This document shows, in pieces, positions 1-8,782 of a stretch of 64,000 nt of DNA. The notes beneath the pieces were generated by a model. It was given only the letters and a program-made list of their open reading frames with translations. It made no database searches and was not told the origin of the DNA. The position numbers were made by a program, and so were the translations under genes. Position 1 is the stretch's first letter. Each line of letters starts with the position of its first letter. Source of the stretch: Curtobacterium sp. MCSS17_015 (GTDB lineage: Bacteria > Actinomycetota > Actinomycetes > Actinomycetales > Microbacteriaceae); assembly GCF_003234265.2 (NCBI RefSeq), contig NZ_CP126256.1, positions 1,364,001 to 1,428,000 of the forward strand. Reading direction: 5' to 3'.

Positions 1-2152
1 CGAGCGGCTCGTTGTAGACCGTGAGGTAGTACATGACGTTCGGGTCGTCGTGCGACGGCGTGCCGTCCTCGTTCGTGCCGTACATGCGCTCGAGGCCGGA
101 GCGGACGATGTGCCCGATCTCGTACCCGTACGCGGGGTCGTACGAGACGACGGCCGGGTTCGACGCCGCGAGGAGCGGCGAGTGGCCGTCCGCGTGCTGC
201 AGACCCTCGCCGGTCAGGGTGGTGCGACCGGCGGTGGCACCGATCATGAACCCGCGGGCCATCTGGTCGCCGGCGGCCCAGATCGCGTCGCCGGTGCGCT
301 GGAAGCCGAACATCGAGTAGAAGACGTAGACCGGGATGAGCGGTTCGCCCTGCGTCGAGTACGAGGTGCCGACCGCGGTGAAGGCCGCGAGGGCGCCCGC
401 CTCGTTGATGCCGACGTGGATGATCTGGCCCTGCGGGCTCTCCTTGTAGGCCAGGAGGAGTTCGCGGTCGACCGACGTGTAGTGCTGGCCGTTCGGGTTG
501 TAGATCTTCGCGGTCGGGAAGTACGCGTCCATGCCGAACGTGCGCGCCTCGTCCGGGATGATCGGGACCACGCGGTTGCCGAAGTCCGGCGACCGGAGCA
601 GGTCCTTCAGCAGGCGGGCGAACGCCATCGTCGTGGCGACCTCCTGCTTGCCGGAGCCCTTCTTGACGACCTGGTACTTCGACTCGTCGGGCAGGTTGAC
701 CTGCGTGTACTTCGTGCGACGCTCCGGCACGTAGCCACCGAGTTCACGGCGGCGCTCGTGCATGTACTGGATCGCCTCGTCGTCGTTGCCCGGGTGGTAG
801 TACGGCGGGGTGTACGGGTTCTCCTCGAGCTGCGCGTCGGTGACCGGGATGCGCATCTCGTCGCGGAACTGCTTGAGGTTGTCGAGCGTGAGCTTCTTCA
901 TCTGGTGGGTCGCGTTGCGCCCCTCGAAGCTCGGGCCGAGGCCGTAGCCCTTGACCGTCTTGGCCAGGATGACGGTCGGCTGGCCCTTGTGCTCGGTCGC
1001 GGCCTTGAACGCGGCGTAGACCTTGCGGTAGTCGTGGCCACCGCGCTTGAGGTTCCAGATCTGGTCGTCGGTGTAGTCCTCGACCAGCTCGAGCGCCTTC
1101 GGGTCACGCCCGAAGAAGTTCTCGCGCACGTAGGCACCGTTCTCGGCCTTGTACGTCTGGTAGTCGCCGTCCGGCGTCTGGTTCATGAGGTTGAGGAGCG
1201 CGCCCTCGGTGTCGCGGGCGAGCAGGTCGTCCCACTCGCGGCCCCAGACGACCTTGATGACGTTCCAGCCCGCACCGCGGAAGAACGCCTCGAGCTCCTG
1301 GATGATCTTGCCGTTGCCACGGACGGGGCCGTCGAGGCGCTGCAGGTTGCAGTTGATGACGAAGTTGAGGTTGTCGAGACCGTCGTTCGCCGCGACCTGG
1401 AGCTGACCGCGGGACTCGACCTCGTCCATCTCGCCGTCGCCGAGGAACGCCCAGACCTGCTGCTCCGAGGCGTCCTTGATGCCACGGTTCGACAGGTACT
1501 TGGCCTGCTGTGCCTGGTAGATCGCGTTGATCGGACCGATGCCCATCGACACGGTCGGGAACTGCCAGAAGTGCGGCATGAGGCGCGGGTGCGGGTACGA
1601 GGAGAGTCCGCCGCCGGCGTGCGACTTCTCCTGTCGGAAGCCGTCGAGCTGGTCTTCGCTGAGACGCCCCTCCATGTAGGCGCGGGCGTACATGCCGGGG
1701 GAGGCGTGGCCCTGGAAGAAGACCTGGTCGCCGCCGGACGGGTGGTCCTGCGCACGGAAGAAGTGGTTGTAGCCGACCTCGTACATGGCAGCACTCGACG
1801 CGTACGTCGAGATGTGGCCGCCGACCGAGATGCCGGGGCGCTGCGCGCGGTGCACGGTGACGGCCGCGTTCCAGCGGATCCACCGGCGGTAGCGGCGTTC
1901 GAGCTCTTCGTCGCCCGGGAACTCGGGCTCGTCCTCGGGGGCGATCGTGTTGACGTAGTCCGTCGTCGGGACCATCGGCACGCCGAGGTGCAGCTCGTTC
2001 GAGCGCTTCAGCAGGCTCTGCATGATCTCGCGCGCCCGCTGGTGCCCGTGCGTCGCGACGAGACCGTCGAGGGACTCACGCCACTCGGCGGTCTCCTCCG
2101 GGTCCTGGTCCTGCCCTGCGGTGCTGCGCGGGTCCTGGTCGTTCACCGTCAC
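1..2152 (-). CDS. aceE: Pyruvate dehydrogenase E1 component, homodimeric type (3' end beyond window)
   Basis: Thiamine-diphosphate-dependent E1 subunit that decarboxylates pyruvate and passes the acetyl group to the lipoyl E2. The visible 717 residues carry the family's early block ([20 protein letters not shown], then [11 protein letters not shown]) and the ThDP/Mg-binding motif GDGEMDE at about residues 238-244, where the E. coli enzyme also has it. The one-chain architecture of about 900 residues is the AceE form used by actinobacteria, not the split alpha/beta form. About 190 C-terminal residues lie outside the window. The start is a GTG at 2150-2152 preceded by CGAGGT; a second GTG two codons later is possible. 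A -10 element (TAGAGT) lies about 80 nt upstream, so the mRNA probably has a leader. Confidence 0.96.
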   Translation of the reverse strand, partial: MTVNDQDPRSTAGQDQDPEETAEWRESLDGLVATHGHQRAREIMQSLLKRSNELHLGVPMVPTTDYVNTIAPEDEPEFPGDEELERRYRRWIRWNAAVTVHRAQRPGISVGGHISTYASSAAMYEVGYNHFFRAQDHPSGGDQVFFQGHASPGMYARAYMEGRLSEDQLDGFRQEKSHAGGGLSSYPHPRLMPHFWQFPTVSMGIGPINAIYQAQQAKYLSNRGIKDASEQQVWAFLGDGEMDEVESRGQLQVAANDGLDNLNFVINCNLQRLDGPVRGNGKIIQELEAFFRGAGWNVIKVVWGREWDDLLARDTEGALLNLMNQTPDGDYQTYKAENGAYVRENFFGRDPKALELVEDYTDDQIWNLKRGGHDYRKVYAAFKAATEHKGQPTVILAKTVKGYGLGPSFEGRNATHQMKKLTLDNLKQFRDEMRIPVTDAQLEENPYTPPYYHPGNDDEAIQYMHERRRELGGYVPERRTKYTQVNLPDESKYQVVKKGSGKQEVATTMAFARLLKDLLRSPDFGNRVVPIIPDEARTFGMDAYFPTAKIYNPNGQHYTSVDRELLLAYKESPQGQIIHVGINEAGALAAFTAVGTSYSTQGEPLIPVYVFYSMFGFQRTGDAIWAAGDQMARGFMIGATAGRTTLTGEGLQHADGHSPLLAASNPAVVSYDPAYGYEIGHIVRSGLERMYGTNEDGTPSHDDPNVMYYLTVYNEPL

Positions 2153-2232
2153 CGTTGACCTCGTTCGTTCTCGTGGTGGTGGACATGTCGAGCCGTCGGT
2201 GGTCGGATCACGACCGGGGACGGGCCGCGTCC

Positions 2233-2238
2233 ACTCTA
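2233..2238 (-). promoter_or_regulatory. Probable -10 element for aceE
   Basis: TAGAGT on the minus strand matches the TAnnnT -10 pattern. It would start an mRNA about 74 nt before the aceE GTG. No convincing -35 is visible. Confidence 0.4.
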
Positions 2239-2287
2239 GGCCCCCGCACCGACGGCGATGCTGATGACGACGCGGTGCGGACGGCAC

Positions 2288-2315
2288 TTGCGTTCGCCTG
2301 CCGTCGGCGTAGCAT
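2288..2315 (+). promoter_or_regulatory. Probable promoter of the peroxiredoxin gene
   Basis: TTGCGT at 2288-2293 and TAGCAT at 2310-2315 are separated by 16 nt, giving a plausible sigma-A promoter. The peroxiredoxin ATG lies 81 nt downstream and has its own ribosome binding site (GGGGAGAGAAG). Confidence 0.4.
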
Positions 2316-2395
2316 GGCCGATCGTGCGTCCGCGACCGGCGGACGTGTGGAACCGACGGGCACACCCAACGCCCGGGGAGAGAAGCACCACCACG

Positions 2396-2884
2396 ATGGC
2401 ACTGGAGATCGGCTCACTCGCGCCGGACTTCGAGCTCCCGAACCAGTTCGGTGAGCACGTCCGACTCAGCGACCACCGCGGACGCCGCCCGGTCGCCCTC
2501 GTCTTCTTCCCGCTCGCGTTCTCGTCCACCTGCACTGATGAGCTCTGCACGCTGCAGGACAACATCGCGATGTTCCAGGACCAGCGCATCGAGCTGATCG
2601 GCATCTCGGTCGACTCCAAGGCGACGCTGCGTTCCTTCGCGCAGGTCAACGGCTACGACTTCGAGCTGCTCGCGGACTTCTGGCCGCACGGTGCCGTGTC
2701 CAAGGAGTACGGCGTCTTCCTCGAGCAGAAGGGCTTCGCCACCCGCGCGACCTTCGTCATCGACGTGGACGGTCGCATCAAGGCCTCGATCATCACCGAG
2801 CCGGGCGTCGCCCGGGACGTGACGGAGTACCGGGCGGCCCTCGACCGCCTCGCGGCCTGTGCCGCGCCGGTCTCCGTCGGCTGA
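2396..2884 (+). CDS. Peroxiredoxin (AhpE/BCP-like)
   Basis: Thiol peroxidase of 162 residues, probably a cytoplasmic reductant of hydroperoxides. The AhpC/TSA fold begins at [10 protein letters not shown]. The peroxidatic cysteine is Cys46 in [14 protein letters not shown] second cysteine, Cys51, sits five residues later, the spacing used as resolving cysteine in BCP-type enzymes, whereas the AhpE sequence context (PLAF) is also present. The start ATG is chosen over upstream in-frame codons because GGGGAGAGAAG precedes it at proper spacing. The next gene follows 72 nt downstream on the same strand. Family assignment is firm; the AhpE versus BCP subclass is not. Confidence 0.93.
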   Translation: MALEIGSLAPDFELPNQFGEHVRLSDHRGRRPVALVFFPLAFSSTCTDELCTLQDNIAMFQDQRIELIGISVDSKATLRSFAQVNGYDFELLADFWPHGAVSKEYGVFLEQKGFATRATFVIDVDGRIKASIITEPGVARDVTEYRAALDRLAACAAPVSVG

Positions 2885-2956
2885 GCGTCGCCCCTTCCCC
2901 GACGGCGTCGGTTCCGAACTCCGGGTGACGTCACGAGACGTCGGACTGGAGGCACG

Positions 2957-3886
2957 GTGGCCGTCACCGACACCGGCGCGGTCCCTCAGGTGGGATCCGT
3001 GCACCCCGACGCGTACGCGCCGTACCCCGTCGTCGGCGACCCTGCTCGGTGGGGCCTCACCACGACGACGGTGTCGACGAGTGCCGGCCCGACCGTGGTC
3101 CGGCACCGACCGGGTGCGCGTCCGCTGTTGTTCCTGCACGGTGTCGCCGGGTCGTGGACCACGTGGACGCCGCTCCTGTCCGCAGCGGGTAACGTCGTCG
3201 GCCGTGGACTCGTCCTGGTCGACCTGCCGGGGTGGGGTTCCTCACCCGCGCCGGCGGTCCCGCTCGACGTCGACGAGTCGTCACAGGTGATCGTCGAGGT
3301 GCTCGACGCCCTCGGCCTCGACCAGGCCGACGTCGTCGGGCACTCCATGGGGGCCTTCGTCGGCCTCCACCTCGCGGTGACCCGGCCGGACCGGGTGCGC
3401 TCCCTCGGCCTCGTCTCCGGCACCACCTTCGCCACGGCGACCGCCGCGCGCCACCCGGTCCGGGCCCTCCGGACACTGCCGGCCTTCACGCTCCTGCGCG
3501 CCGGGCTCGCCGTGACCCGGCGGGCTGCCCACGGCCTCCTGCGCGGACTCGCCCGGATCGGACTGCTCCCGCTGCTCGCCGGGCCGGTGTTCGCCACCGT
3601 CCGGCGACTCGACCCGAGTGTGCTGCGGGCGTTCGTCGAGGAGTTCCGTCCGGTGGGCTTCCTCGGCGCGGCCCGGTCGGCCGCCCGCTACGACACCCGG
3701 CGATGGGCCGGGGTGCGATGCCCGGTCGTGGCGGTCTCGGGGCGGCAGGACGTGTTCGCTCGGGTCGACGACCTCGCGCGTCTGGGTGGTGTCCTGCCGG
3801 ACGTCCGCACGGTCCTCCTGGAGGACTGCGGGCACTTCGCGCACGTCGAACGTCCCGGCGCGGTGGTCCGCGAACTGTTCAGCTGA
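2957..3886 (+). CDS. Alpha/beta hydrolase
   Basis: Alpha/beta-hydrolase of 309 residues with the complete catalytic set: oxyanion region HGVAGSW (61-67), nucleophile elbow GHSMG with Ser130, an acid candidate in VSGRQDVFA and a late histidine in EDCGHFAHVERP. There is a cap region rich in Arg/Leu between about 170 and 230. Substrate cannot be read from sequence; esterase, lipase or C-C hydrolase activities are all found in this family. GTG start with GGAGG six nt upstream. Its stop overlaps the convergent L,D-transpeptidase stop by 8 bp, so the two 3' ends interlock. Confidence 0.9.
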   Translation: MAVTDTGAVPQVGSVHPDAYAPYPVVGDPARWGLTTTTVSTSAGPTVVRHRPGARPLLFLHGVAGSWTTWTPLLSAAGNVVGRGLVLVDLPGWGSSPAPAVPLDVDESSQVIVEVLDALGLDQADVVGHSMGAFVGLHLAVTRPDRVRSLGLVSGTTFATATAARHPVRALRTLPAFTLLRAGLAVTRRAAHGLLRGLARIGLLPLLAGPVFATVRRLDPSVLRAFVEEFRPVGFLGAARSAARYDTRRWAGVRCPVVAVSGRQDVFARVDDLARLGGVLPDVRTVLLEDCGHFAHVERPGAVVRELFS

Positions 3887-4700
3887 ACTCGATCGGCGTG
3901 CCGATCGGCAGCGTCGCGAGCGCGTCCGTCATCGCGGCCGTGACGCGGACGCAGCCGTGCGACGAGCCGGTCGGGTCCGGGTAGAAGTGCAGCGCGGTGA
4001 GGGCCGCGTTGCCGCCGTACCCGGCGAGCTTCGACGAGTGCGCCCCGGTCAGTGCGATCGGGTGTCCCTGCGTGTACGGGACCTGCGGATCGACGTAGTT
4101 CGCCTCCATGTAGGTCTTCGTGTCAGCGGGTGTCGGGTCTTCCGGGGTGCCGAGCCGTGCGGTCTCGCTCGTCTCCGTGGTGCCGTCGCGGTGCACGATC
4201 GCGATCGTGGACGTCGCGTTGTCGATCCGGACCTCGCGGTCGATGCTCGCGAGCGTGAAGTCGGCGGCGCGGGCCCAGGCGAAGGTCGAACTCGGGGCTT
4301 CGGCGACCCCGCCGTCACCCGGGGTCCGGTTCCGGGAGGGCGTCGAGACGAGGACCATGCCACCGTCTTCGCCAGCCGTACGACCCCACACGGCGGTCGC
4401 GGTCGGCGTGTTCAGGGTCGACACCGACGAGGACAGTGTCGCGACCGGGGCAGCGTCGGCGTCGGGTGCGGCGTAGAGCGGGACGAGGGGGGCCTTCGGC
4501 GTCGCGGTCGTCCACTGGTTGCGGGCGTCGACCTGGGAACCGTCGAGGAGCTGGCTGATCACGGCGTCGTGGAACGCCAGGGGCAGTGCGGCGAGTGACC
4601 ACGCAACCGTGCCGGCGGCGACCACGACGGCGAGCGCCCCGGCCCCGACGATCCACCAGCGTCGTGGGTTGCCGTGCGGCGGTGCTGACGGTTCCGTCAT
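3879..4700 (-). CDS. L,D-transpeptidase (YkuD family), membrane anchored
   Basis: Cell-wall enzyme of 273 residues that probably makes 3-3 peptidoglycan cross-links or attaches proteins to the wall. The chain begins MTEPSAPPHGNPRRWW, followed by one transmembrane helix (about residues 15-40) that would place the rest outside. The C-terminus carries the YkuD active site HFYPDPTGSSHGCVRV with catalytic Cys in SHGC. The region before it (PIALTGAHS) is where the fold's substrate loop lies. An open frame continues upstream to 5024, but its composition (Cys-, Gly-, His-rich) is unlike protein and the ATG at 4698-4700 gives a normal signal-anchor start. Convergent overlap with the alpha/beta hydrolase. 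Confidence 0.9.
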   Translation of the reverse strand: MTEPSAPPHGNPRRWWIVGAGALAVVVAAGTVAWSLAALPLAFHDAVISQLLDGSQVDARNQWTTATPKAPLVPLYAAPDADAAPVATLSSSVSTLNTPTATAVWGRTAGEDGGMVLVSTPSRNRTPGDGGVAEAPSSTFAWARAADFTLASIDREVRIDNATSTIAIVHRDGTTETSETARLGTPEDPTPADTKTYMEANYVDPQVPYTQGHPIALTGAHSSKLAGYGGNAALTALHFYPDPTGSSHGCVRVTAAMTDALATLPIGTPIEFS

Positions 4701-4971
4701 CGAAGTCCCCGTTCCCCTGTCCCGGTGATCCGGGCCCACGACCGCGGCCTGGTCCGCTGTCGTTCCTCCACAGCATCCCAGATGGTGCTGCGTCGTCCAC
4801 AGGCTGCCGCCCGTGGCGTCCTGCCCGTACCGGAGGGAGCCGGTCCGGAAGCGCACGAGTGCGTGGCAACTCGGACCAGGCTCGGCGGACGAGAGGGACC
4901 TGGACCTCGGGTGGGTGGCACCGAAGGAGGACTGAGCGGGTGGTCCGGTCCGGTCCGGCTCTGCGGGTCGG

Positions 4972-5526
4972 TCAGCGGTACTGCGGCGGCCAGTCGAACG
5001 GCGCCGGACGATGCGGGACCTCACCGATCGTCGTCACGCCGAGCCCGATGTCGCGCCGGTTCGTCAGCTCGATGGACCGCGGGTTGCCGAAGTACCGCTT
5101 GCCGTCCACCCACACCGTGAGCTCACCGCGCAGCCCGCCGACGTGTGCCGGCCCCAGCGAGACGCCCCACTCGTCGAAGAACTGCCCGAGCGTGAACGTC
5201 CAACGGGTCGGGGACTCGACGTGCAGGATGCCCGACGTGTCGTGCGTGTGCAGCTGTGCGGCGAAGCGCTGCGACTTCGAGTGGCCCACGTTCCCCGGCA
5301 CCACGACCGGGGTGTCACCGTCGGTGATGGTCAGGTGCGTGTGGACGTGCTTGACCAGACGTTCGCCCCAGACGTCCTCGAGTCCGGCCTCGTCGGCACG
5401 GTGCGCCAGGTCCGTCGGACGTGGCCACGGCGGTGCGACCGAACTCGTGTCGGCCGCGGGCGCCGAGCAACCGGTGAGCAGGGCGACGAGCACGGCGGCG
5501 ACGACGACGGCGGGGGAGCGGCGCAT
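4972..5526 (-). CDS. Hypothetical lipoprotein
   Basis: Predicted exported lipoprotein of 184 residues: MRRSPAVVVAAVLVALL followed by lipobox LTGC, then a mature part with repeated histidines (KHVHTHLTITDG, QLHTHDTSGILHVES) and a C-terminal FDWPPQY. The His pairs resemble a metal-binding or cupin-like beta domain, but I recognise no family. The frame is open through the tRNA gene upstream; that extension is only the tRNA read backwards. The ATG at 5524-5526 is supported by the lipobox position and by a -10 hexamer (TACGCT, minus strand, 5534-5539) only 7 nt before it, predicting a leaderless mRNA. Confidence 0.8.
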   Translation of the reverse strand: MRRSPAVVVAAVLVALLTGCSAPAADTSSVAPPWPRPTDLAHRADEAGLEDVWGERLVKHVHTHLTITDGDTPVVVPGNVGHSKSQRFAAQLHTHDTSGILHVESPTRWTFTLGQFFDEWGVSLGPAHVGGLRGELTVWVDGKRYFGNPRSIELTNRRDIGLGVTTIGEVPHRPAPFDWPPQYR

Positions 5527-5572
5527 GCGGCCGAGCGTAGTCAGGCGAGCGGCGTCGCTCTCGGCGCACCCG

Positions 5573-5578
5573 TAGGAT
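5573..5578 (+). promoter_or_regulatory. -10 element of tRNA-Val promoter
   Basis: TAGGAT lies 25 nt before the tRNA 5' end and fits a TAnnnT -10. It is divergent from the lipoprotein's -10 about 40 nt away. The -35 is not clear. Confidence 0.4.
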
Positions 5579-5603
5579 GTGGGGTGCACCGGCAGCGGTG
5601 CGA

Positions 5604-5679
5604 GGGCCTTTAGCTCAGCTGGTAGAGCGCCACGTTTACACCGTGGATGTCGTCGGTTCGATCCCGGCAGGGCCCACCA
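5604..5679 (+). tRNA. tRNA-Val (anticodon TAC)
   Basis: A 76-nt gene that folds as a standard cloverleaf. The acceptor stem is GGGCCTT with AGGGCCC (one G-T pair), followed by encoded ACCA. The D-arm starts at TAGCTCAGCTGG. The anticodon stem CCACG/CGTGG closes a 7-base loop with anticodon TAC, reading GTA. The T arm contains GGTTCGATCCC. No intron. The following 1.9 kb looks disturbed, so its 3' end could have served as an integration site, though no repeat copy was found. Confidence 0.97.
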
Positions 5680-6234
5680 CGAGGAGCCGAGGTCGGAGGG
5701 CACCAGGGCGAGATCAGCGGGCGGTCAGTTCGGACGGCAAGACGATCCTCCTGCTCCTGCTCCTGCTGCTGCTGCTGCGGGCGGCGCTGCGCGGCGTCCT
5801 GCGAACCGACGGCTGACCCTCCTCGCGCGGGAGGGCGAGCAGGGTCAGGCCCGCAGCGCCTGCAACGCCGGGTGCTCCGCTGGGGGTCGTGCCCGTGTGT
5901 CAGCATCACGGCCATCGTCGCCGACGGCGGTGCCATCGCGCCCGTGGAGGACAGCGGCGACGTCTGCTCACCGAACTCGAGGACCACGTTGTCCTGCTCG
6001 GCGTCCGGGCGGACGGCCGTGTGGGTCTCCGGGCGCAGTTCCTCCGGCATCAGTGCGACGAACGCCACCTACCCGATGGGCGCCGGAGCGGCCGGCACCA
6101 CCCGTGCCGGTGCCGCGCCCGTCGACGAGCCAGTATGCGACCAGATGACGTGTGGTATGTTACCCTCACGAGGGCCTTCGACGCACGACACCCGCTCGTG
6201 CTGGTTCAGGGTCATCGAGCTGACTCCCGTCGTG
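5680..6234. other. Gene-poor stretch downstream of tRNA-Val with a coding-like remnant
   Basis: There is no intact gene here. A short run of CTG/CTC trinucleotides lies at about 5747-5778, and a weak GC hairpin (CCCTCC/GGGAGG) at about 5818-5834. On the minus strand, about 6068 down to 5850 reads as protein with strong G/C third-position bias (GTG GCG TTC, then PEELRPETHTAVRPDAEQ). It lacks a credible stop before the tRNA, and a TAG interrupts the same frame just upstream at 6069-6071. It is most likely a decayed gene that I cannot name. A promoter-like TATGTT occurs near 6157 before the glycosyltransferase. Confidence 0.45.
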
Positions 6235-7488
6235 ATGAGAGGCAAGTTGACTGAGCAAGGACGACCGACGGTGGCGATCATCGGCACGCGTGGCTACCCG
6301 AGTTCCTACGGCGGGTTCGAGACCGCCGTCCGGTACATCGCGCCGTACCTCGCCGACCACGGATGGGACGTCACCGTCTACGGCCGCCCTGGGACCACTT
6401 CGGAGGAGCTCGAGGCAGACGAGCGCATCGGAACCGTCACCACCCGTGGTGTGCAGAGCAAGTCGCTCAGCACCCTGAGCTTCGGTCTGACGTCGTCGCT
6501 CCATGCCCTCTGGAAGCGGCCCGACGTCGCACTCGTGATGAACGTCGCGAACGGCTTCTGGCTGCCGCTCCTCCGTGCTCGCGGGATCCGGACCGTCGTG
6601 AACGTCGACGGCATCGAGTGGGAACGCGCGAAGTGGGGCCGCTTGGCACGGACGACGTTCCGGACGGGCGCCCGCTTCACCGCTCGGTGGGCAACGGAGA
6701 TCATCGTCGACGCGAAGGCGATCGGAGCACACTGGCTGGAGGACTTCGGGCGCGCCGGTCACTTCATCCCCTACGGGGGCGAAGCGAAGGAGTCGACGGA
6801 TCCGGCGCCACTGCCCAAGGGCACCTACGTCCTCGTCGTCGCTCGCTTCGTCCCGGAGAACACCATCGCCGAGTTCTTCGAGGCCGCGCCTGCACTCGCA
6901 GAGACCCACGAAGTCGTGATGGTCGGTTCCACGGGCTTCGGAGGCGATCTGGACGACCGTGCTCGGCAGCTGGCAGAGCAGCATCCTCGCATCAGCTGGC
7001 TCGGACACGTGAGCGACGACGACCTCCTGCACGCACTCTGGGCCGACGCCGGCGCGTACTTCCACGGACACAGTGTCGGTGGGACGAACCCCGCGCTCGT
7101 CCAGGCGATGGCACTGGGCGCCCCGGTCGTCGCACGGGACACGCTGTACAACCGTGAAGTCCTCGGCGAGGAAGCGGAGTTCACGGACCCTGACGCCGCC
7201 TCCATCGTCACGTCGATCCGATCGGTCCTCGCTGATCCGCAACGCCGGGCCGCTCTGAGCACGTCGGCGAAGCGTCGAGCCGCCGAGGTCTACACCTGGG
7301 AGAAGGTCTGTGCAGCGTACGAGCAGCTCCTGCGGGCGCAGTGCGGACCGGGACGCCCCACAGAGCGTGACGCCGTGGACGAACGTGCCGCCGATGACGA
7401 GCCGACATCCGACCTGGCGCAACGACGTCTCCGCAGCAACGCGCGAGGGATGGGCGCTCGACGGCCTCGCCGCCGTCGGGTCGGGTGA
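6235..7488 (+). CDS. Glycosyltransferase, GT4-like with DUF1972-type N-terminus
   Basis: GT-B glycosyltransferase of 418 residues, probably adding a sugar in surface polysaccharide synthesis. The N-terminus TVAIIGTRGYPSSYGGFETA is the hallmark of the DUF1972/rhamnosyltransferase-like group, and the C-terminal domain has the donor-site pattern HGHSVGGTNPALVQAMALG followed by the conserved E of the EVLG region. The ATG at 6235 lacks a good ribosome site; a TTG at 6247 is preceded by AGAGG and may be the real start. Third codon positions are visibly less G/C-rich than in neighbouring genes, and both flanks hold gene remnants, which suggests acquisition by transfer. The Arg-rich last 30 residues are not part of the fold. 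Confidence 0.88.
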   Translation: MRGKLTEQGRPTVAIIGTRGYPSSYGGFETAVRYIAPYLADHGWDVTVYGRPGTTSEELEADERIGTVTTRGVQSKSLSTLSFGLTSSLHALWKRPDVALVMNVANGFWLPLLRARGIRTVVNVDGIEWERAKWGRLARTTFRTGARFTARWATEIIVDAKAIGAHWLEDFGRAGHFIPYGGEAKESTDPAPLPKGTYVLVVARFVPENTIAEFFEAAPALAETHEVVMVGSTGFGGDLDDRARQLAEQHPRISWLGHVSDDDLLHALWADAGAYFHGHSVGGTNPALVQAMALGAPVVARDTLYNREVLGEEAEFTDPDAASIVTSIRSVLADPQRRAALSTSAKRRAAEVYTWEKVCAAYEQLLRAQCGPGRPTERDAVDERAADDEPTSDLAQRRLRSNARGMGARRPRRRRVG

Positions 7489-7603
7489 TCCCCTCGGCCA
7501 CGGTGCCGAGGTCCTCGGCGCGCCGGAAGGGGTTCTCCGCACCGATCGGGGTGACCGCCGTGCCGAGCTCGTCCGCCCGGCTGGTGTCGGTGATCAGTGC
7601 ACC
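7489..7603 (-). other. Possible truncated reading frame behind the desaturase
   Basis: Directly after the desaturase stop, and in the same frame, the minus strand keeps coding-like codon use for about 50 codons (LITDTSRADELGTAVTPIG). There is no ATG or GTG to start it, and it dissolves where the transferred-looking glycosyltransferase ends. It could be the broken start of a gene displaced by that segment. Nothing in it is recognisable. Confidence 0.3.
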
Positions 7604-8713
7604 TCAGTGGATGCGGAGCTGCGAGACCATCGGGCAGGTGAACGGGTCACGGGCGGCGAGGCCGACGCGGTTCAGGTAGCGGACGACGATGCCGTACGAA
7701 CGGAGGAGGGTCGTCTCGGTGTACGGGACGTCGAGCGTCTCGCAGTGCTCGCGGACGAGCAAGCGGGCCTGCTTGAGCGCCGGGCGCGGCATGGACGGGA
7801 ACAGGTGGTGCTCGACCTGGTAGTTCAGGCCGCCCATGAGGAAGGACACCCACCATCCGCCGCGGATGTTCCGCGATGTGCGGACCTGGCGCGAGAAGAA
7901 GTCGACCTTCGCGTCGTGGGCGATGGTCGGCATGCCCTTGTGGTTCGGGGCGAAGGAAGCGCCCATCATCACGCCGAAGACGGCGAGCTGCACCCCGAGG
8001 AACGCGCACGCCATCCCGAAGGGCAGGAACCAGAACACGATGGTGAGGTAGATGCCGAAGCGCAGGACGAGGAGCGTGGCCTCGAGCATGCGGTTGCGGA
8101 GGTCGGCCTTGGTGTCACCGCCCGTCAGCACGGTCCGGACGGCGGACCAGTGCAGGTTGACGCCCTCGAGCGTCAGGAGTGGGAAGAACAGCCACCCCTG
8201 GAACCGGGTGAAGAGCCCTCGCGGCCCCTTGGTGACCGCCGCGTCCTCCGGGGTGAAGCGGATGACACCGGGGGCGATGTCGGGGTCCTTGCCGATCGTG
8301 TTCGGGTTGCCGTGATGGCGGGTGTGCTTGTTCATCCACCACGAGTAGCTCAGACCGACCAGGAACGTGCCGACGTACCGGCCCGCACGGTCGTTCCAGC
8401 GCTGCGAGGCGAACACCTGACGGTGCGCGGCCTCGTGCGACAGGAAGGCGAACTGCGTGAAGAGCACGCCGAGCGCGCCGGCGACGATGAGCTGGAACCA
8501 CGAGTGACCGAGGAGGGCGAACGCCACCCAGGCGAGGGCGAGTGTGCCGACGAGCGAGCCGAACAGGGACCAGTAGAAACCGGTGCGGCGGCGGAGCAGG
8601 TCGTGTTCCTTGACCTGCGCGAGGACCGCCGAGTACGTGGAGGTGCTGGACCCGCGATTGCCGACGGCGGGGCGGGTGCGGGTGTAGCCGGCCTGGATCG
8701 GGGTGGTGGTCAA
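7604..8713 (-). CDS. Membrane fatty acid desaturase
   Basis: Integral membrane di-iron desaturase of 369 residues that would introduce a double bond into acyl chains of lipids or acyl-CoA. All three histidine boxes are present: HEAAH (93-97), HTRHH (130-134) and QVEHH (299-303). The last, with QXXHH, is typical of the front-end/acyl-lipid type. Hydrophobic pairs lie at about 49-90 and 213-255. The start is an ATG at 8711-8713. There is no electron donor gene next to it. Such enzymes usually help adjust membrane fluidity, but no regulatory site is visible here. Confidence 0.93.
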   Translation of the reverse strand: MTTTPIQAGYTRTRPAVGNRGSSTSTYSAVLAQVKEHDLLRRRTGFYWSLFGSLVGTLALAWVAFALLGHSWFQLIVAGALGVLFTQFAFLSHEAAHRQVFASQRWNDRAGRYVGTFLVGLSYSWWMNKHTRHHGNPNTIGKDPDIAPGVIRFTPEDAAVTKGPRGLFTRFQGWLFFPLLTLEGVNLHWSAVRTVLTGGDTKADLRNRMLEATLLVLRFGIYLTIVFWFLPFGMACAFLGVQLAVFGVMMGASFAPNHKGMPTIAHDAKVDFFSRQVRTSRNIRGGWWVSFLMGGLNYQVEHHLFPSMPRPALKQARLLVREHCETLDVPYTETTLLRSYGIVVRYLNRVGLAARDPFTCPMVSQLRIH

Positions 8714-8782
8714 CGCAGACCGACCTTCCGTCGCCGCCGGTCCTGCGACCGACGTGGGGTGTTCGCGCGATCGCGCTGGTGG

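Noticed and set aside
50..2158. Plus-strand open frame of 702 codons opposite aceE
   Set aside because: The opposite strand encodes a recognisable pyruvate dehydrogenase E1 with its ThDP motif; the plus-strand translation is an Arg/Val/Asp-rich antisense shadow.
5577..5816. Short frame across the tRNA with a Leu-repeat stretch, and the minus-strand extension of the lipoprotein
   Set aside because: Both are translations of the tRNA gene and the following CTG/CTC run; no start signal and no protein-like composition.
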